Source of the DNA: Micrococcaceae bacterium UBA7136 | Lineage (GTDB): Bacteria > Actinomycetota > Actinomycetes > Actinomycetales > Micrococcaceae | Direction of reading: 5' to 3' | NCBI GenBank assembly: GCA_002492045.1 | Contig: DKXC01000109.1 | Location: 1-7,963 of the forward strand | Length of the DNA: 7,963 nt | Part shown: piece after piece, positions 6,239 to 7,963 of the stretch | Layout: every line of letters begins with the position of its first letter | How positions within the stretch are numbered: the stretch's first letter is position 1 | Position numbers and translations under genes: made by a program | The notes under the pieces: generated by a model | The model's database searches: none | Told to the model about the DNA's origin: nothing | The model's input: only the letters and a program-made list of their open reading frames with translations

Positions 6239-7963
6239 GTGACAGAAACCACCGAAATGACCACAGGTGGACAGGCCGCCGCCGCGGCAGAATCCAAGAC
6301 CCCCAGCCTGAGCAGCCTAAAGCTGGCTCAGCTGCAGTCTCTTGCCTCCCAGCTGGGTATTACCGGCGCTCGCCGGATGCGCAAGTCAGATTTGGTTCAG
6401 GCCATTACCGACCATCAGCGTGGTTCTGCTGTTGCTGACCGCCCGGCCGAGGAGGCCCCCGAGGCTGCAAAGACTTCTGGACGTGGCCGCAAGGCAACTG
6501 CCAGCCAGGAGACCCCGGCAGCTACTGAGCCCGCTGCTGAAGAGAAGCCCAAGCGCACCCGCAGCCGCAAGAAGGTTGAGGCCCAGGCCGAAAGCCCCGA
6601 GACTATTGACGCTCAGGAGGTAGAAGCTCCTGCTGCCCCCAAGCGTCGAGGCAACCGCCGGGTTACCTCCGCCCAGCTTGAAGCAAGCGAGGTCAGCAAC
6701 GCCCTGGAGGCTGTTGAGGCTGCCCTGGATGCGGTAGAACTAGAGAAGTCTGCCCGTAAGGAGGGCCCCACCGAGGGCGAAGAAGCCACTGGCAAGCGTA
6801 GCCGCAACCGTAATGACCGCCGCCGCAAGCTAGAGGGCGAGCAGGCTGAGGCTGCTGGTAGCGAGCAGGCTGACCGTCCTGAGCGGAAGAACCGCCGGGA
6901 GCGGGCCGAGAAGACCGATAAGAAGCCCCTGGAGCGGGAGTCCCGCCAGCTGGCTTCTAAGGGCCCTGAAGAAGATCGCCGGGCTAACCGCAAGAACCGC
7001 CGGGAGCGTCAGGCTGAGCGTCGGGAACGCCGGGGCAACCGCCGTGACTTTGATGAGCCTGAGATTCGGGAAGATGACGTCCTGATTCCGGTTGCTGGTG
7101 TTCTGGATCTGCTAGATAACTACGCCTTCGTGCGGACCTCCGGCTACCTGCCCGGCCCCAATGACGTTTATGTTTCCCTGGCCCAGGTGCGCCGCTATGG
7201 CCTGCGCAAGGGTGACGCTATTGTGGGTACTATCCGGGCCCCCCGCGAGGGCGACCAGAACTCCCGCCAGAAGTTCAATGCCCTGGTCCAGCTGACCAGT
7301 GTCAACGGCCTGACTCCCGAGGAGTCCAAGGAGCGTCGGGAGTTCAACAAGCTGACTCCCCTCTACCCCCAGGAGCGTCTGCGCCTAGAGACTGAGCCTA
7401 AGAAGCTGGGCACCCGGGTGATTGACCTGATTGCCCCCATTGGTAAGGGTCAGCGCGGCCTGATTGTGGCACCGCCCAAGGCCGGTAAGACTCTCATGCT
7501 GCAGTCCATTGCTAACGCTATTACCAGCAACAACCCTGAGGTTCACCTCATGATGGTGCTGGTGGACGAGCGTCCTGAAGAAGTTACCGACATGCAGCGG
7601 ACTGTTAAGGGCGAGGTTATTGCTTCTACCTTCGACCGTCCGGCCGAGGACCACACTACTGTCGCCGAGCTGGCTATTGAGCGGGCTAAGCGCCTGGTAG
7701 AGCAGGGCAAGGACGTGGTGGTTCTGCTAGATTCTATGACCCGCCTGGGTCGGGCCTAAAACCTGGCTGCTCCGGCCTCTGGTCGTATCCTCTCTGGTGG
7801 TGTGGACGCAGCAGCCCTCTACCCGCCCAAGAAGTTCTTCGGTGCGGCCCGCAATATTGAAGAGGGCGGATCCCTGACTATTCTGGCTACCGCCCTGGTT
7901 GAGACCGGTTCCAAGATGGATGAGGTTATCTTCGAGGAGTTCAAGGGTACCGGCAATATGGAG
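6239..7963 (+). pseudogene. rho: Transcription termination factor Rho, interrupted by an in-frame stop and cut by the window edge
   Basis: Rho is a hexameric RNA-dependent ATPase/helicase that terminates transcription. The start is GTG 6239 with GAAGG 8 nt upstream. Residues 23-65 are the Rho_N helical domain (SLKLAQLQSLASQLGITG). Residues 66 to about 275 are a low-complexity insertion rich in Arg, Lys, Glu and Ala, typical of actinobacterial Rho. The primary RNA-binding cold-shock-like domain is about 280-352 (VAGVLDLLDNYAFVRTSGYL). The ATPase domain has Walker A APPKAGKT (411-418) and Walker B VVVLLDSMTRLGRA (493-506). TAA at 7757-7759 then replaces the Tyr codon of the conserved RAYN. The same frame continues uninterrupted to the window end with typical Rho sequence (NLAAPASGRILSGG, KKFFGAARN, EEFKGTGNME). 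If translated only to the stop, the 506-aa product lacks the Q-loop, R-loop and arginine finger and should be inactive. A sequence error is a serious alternative. Confidence 0.9.
7757..7759 (+). other. In-frame TAA in rho at a conserved Tyr position
   Basis: The codons around it read CGG GCC TAA AAC CTG GCT, that is R-A-stop-N-L-A, where Rho proteins have R-A-Y-N-L-A. One third-position change from TAC or TAT explains it. No base is gained or lost, since the 68 codons that follow stay in frame. The codon is TAA followed by A, not a TGA selenocysteine or leaky TGA-C context. Confidence 0.95.

Noticed and set aside
6124..6438. Plus-strand open frame running from the rho leader into rho in another frame
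   Set aside because: Its second half overlaps the real rho N-terminus out of frame, its composition is random-looking, and it has no convincing ribosome site.
7757..7759. Recoding of the rho stop as an amino acid or programmed readthrough
   Set aside because: TAA is the strongest stop, the context TAA-A is not leaky, no recoding structure is evident, and the other genes here also use TAA (hom, thrB) and TAG (argS, lysA) as genuine stops.

Overview
The window is an ordinary-looking stretch of actinobacterial housekeeping chromosome. The gene order tRNA-Arg / argS-lysA-hom-thrB-rho, the G+C-rich codon choice, GTG starts on hom and rho, the actinobacterial HLGG form of the ArgS HIGH motif and the long basic insertion in Rho all fit Actinobacteria. 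The Rho and LysA N-termini look most like Micrococcaceae (a Rothia-like organism is my best guess), but that assignment is from memory and was not searched.

Layout. Positions 1-61 form a perfect 24-bp inverted repeat, probably a bidirectional terminator, which overlaps the 3' end of a minus-strand tRNA-Arg(CCG) (59-131). A gene-free gap (132-325) carries three imperfect 22-bp tandem repeats just before argS. argS (326-1987) and lysA (1990-3474) are separated by 2 nt and must be one transcriptional unit. A 126-nt gap with a strong hairpin and a plausible promoter precedes hom (3601-4893), which is followed 53 nt later by thrB (4947-5960). A 278-nt gap with terminator-like hairpins leads to rho (6239 to beyond the right edge).

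How the genes fit together. lysA and hom are on the two branches that leave aspartate semialdehyde: lysA performs the last step to lysine, hom makes homoserine and thrB phosphorylates it on the way to threonine. thrC, often between hom and thrB in other actinobacteria, is absent here, as in Corynebacterium glutamicum. argS and the tRNA-Arg supply the enzyme and substrate of arginine charging.

The one striking anomaly is in rho. The reading frame stops at an in-frame TAA (7757-7759) right after the Walker B region, where the family has a conserved tyrosine (RAYN), and the same frame then continues for 68 codons of perfectly conserved Rho sequence to the window edge. This is a single-codon nonsense change with no frameshift: either a sequencing/assembly error, a very recent mutation, or a truncated Rho lacking the Q-loop, R-loop and arginine finger. 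I see no mobile element, CRISPR array, phage gene or undescribed defence-like system here.
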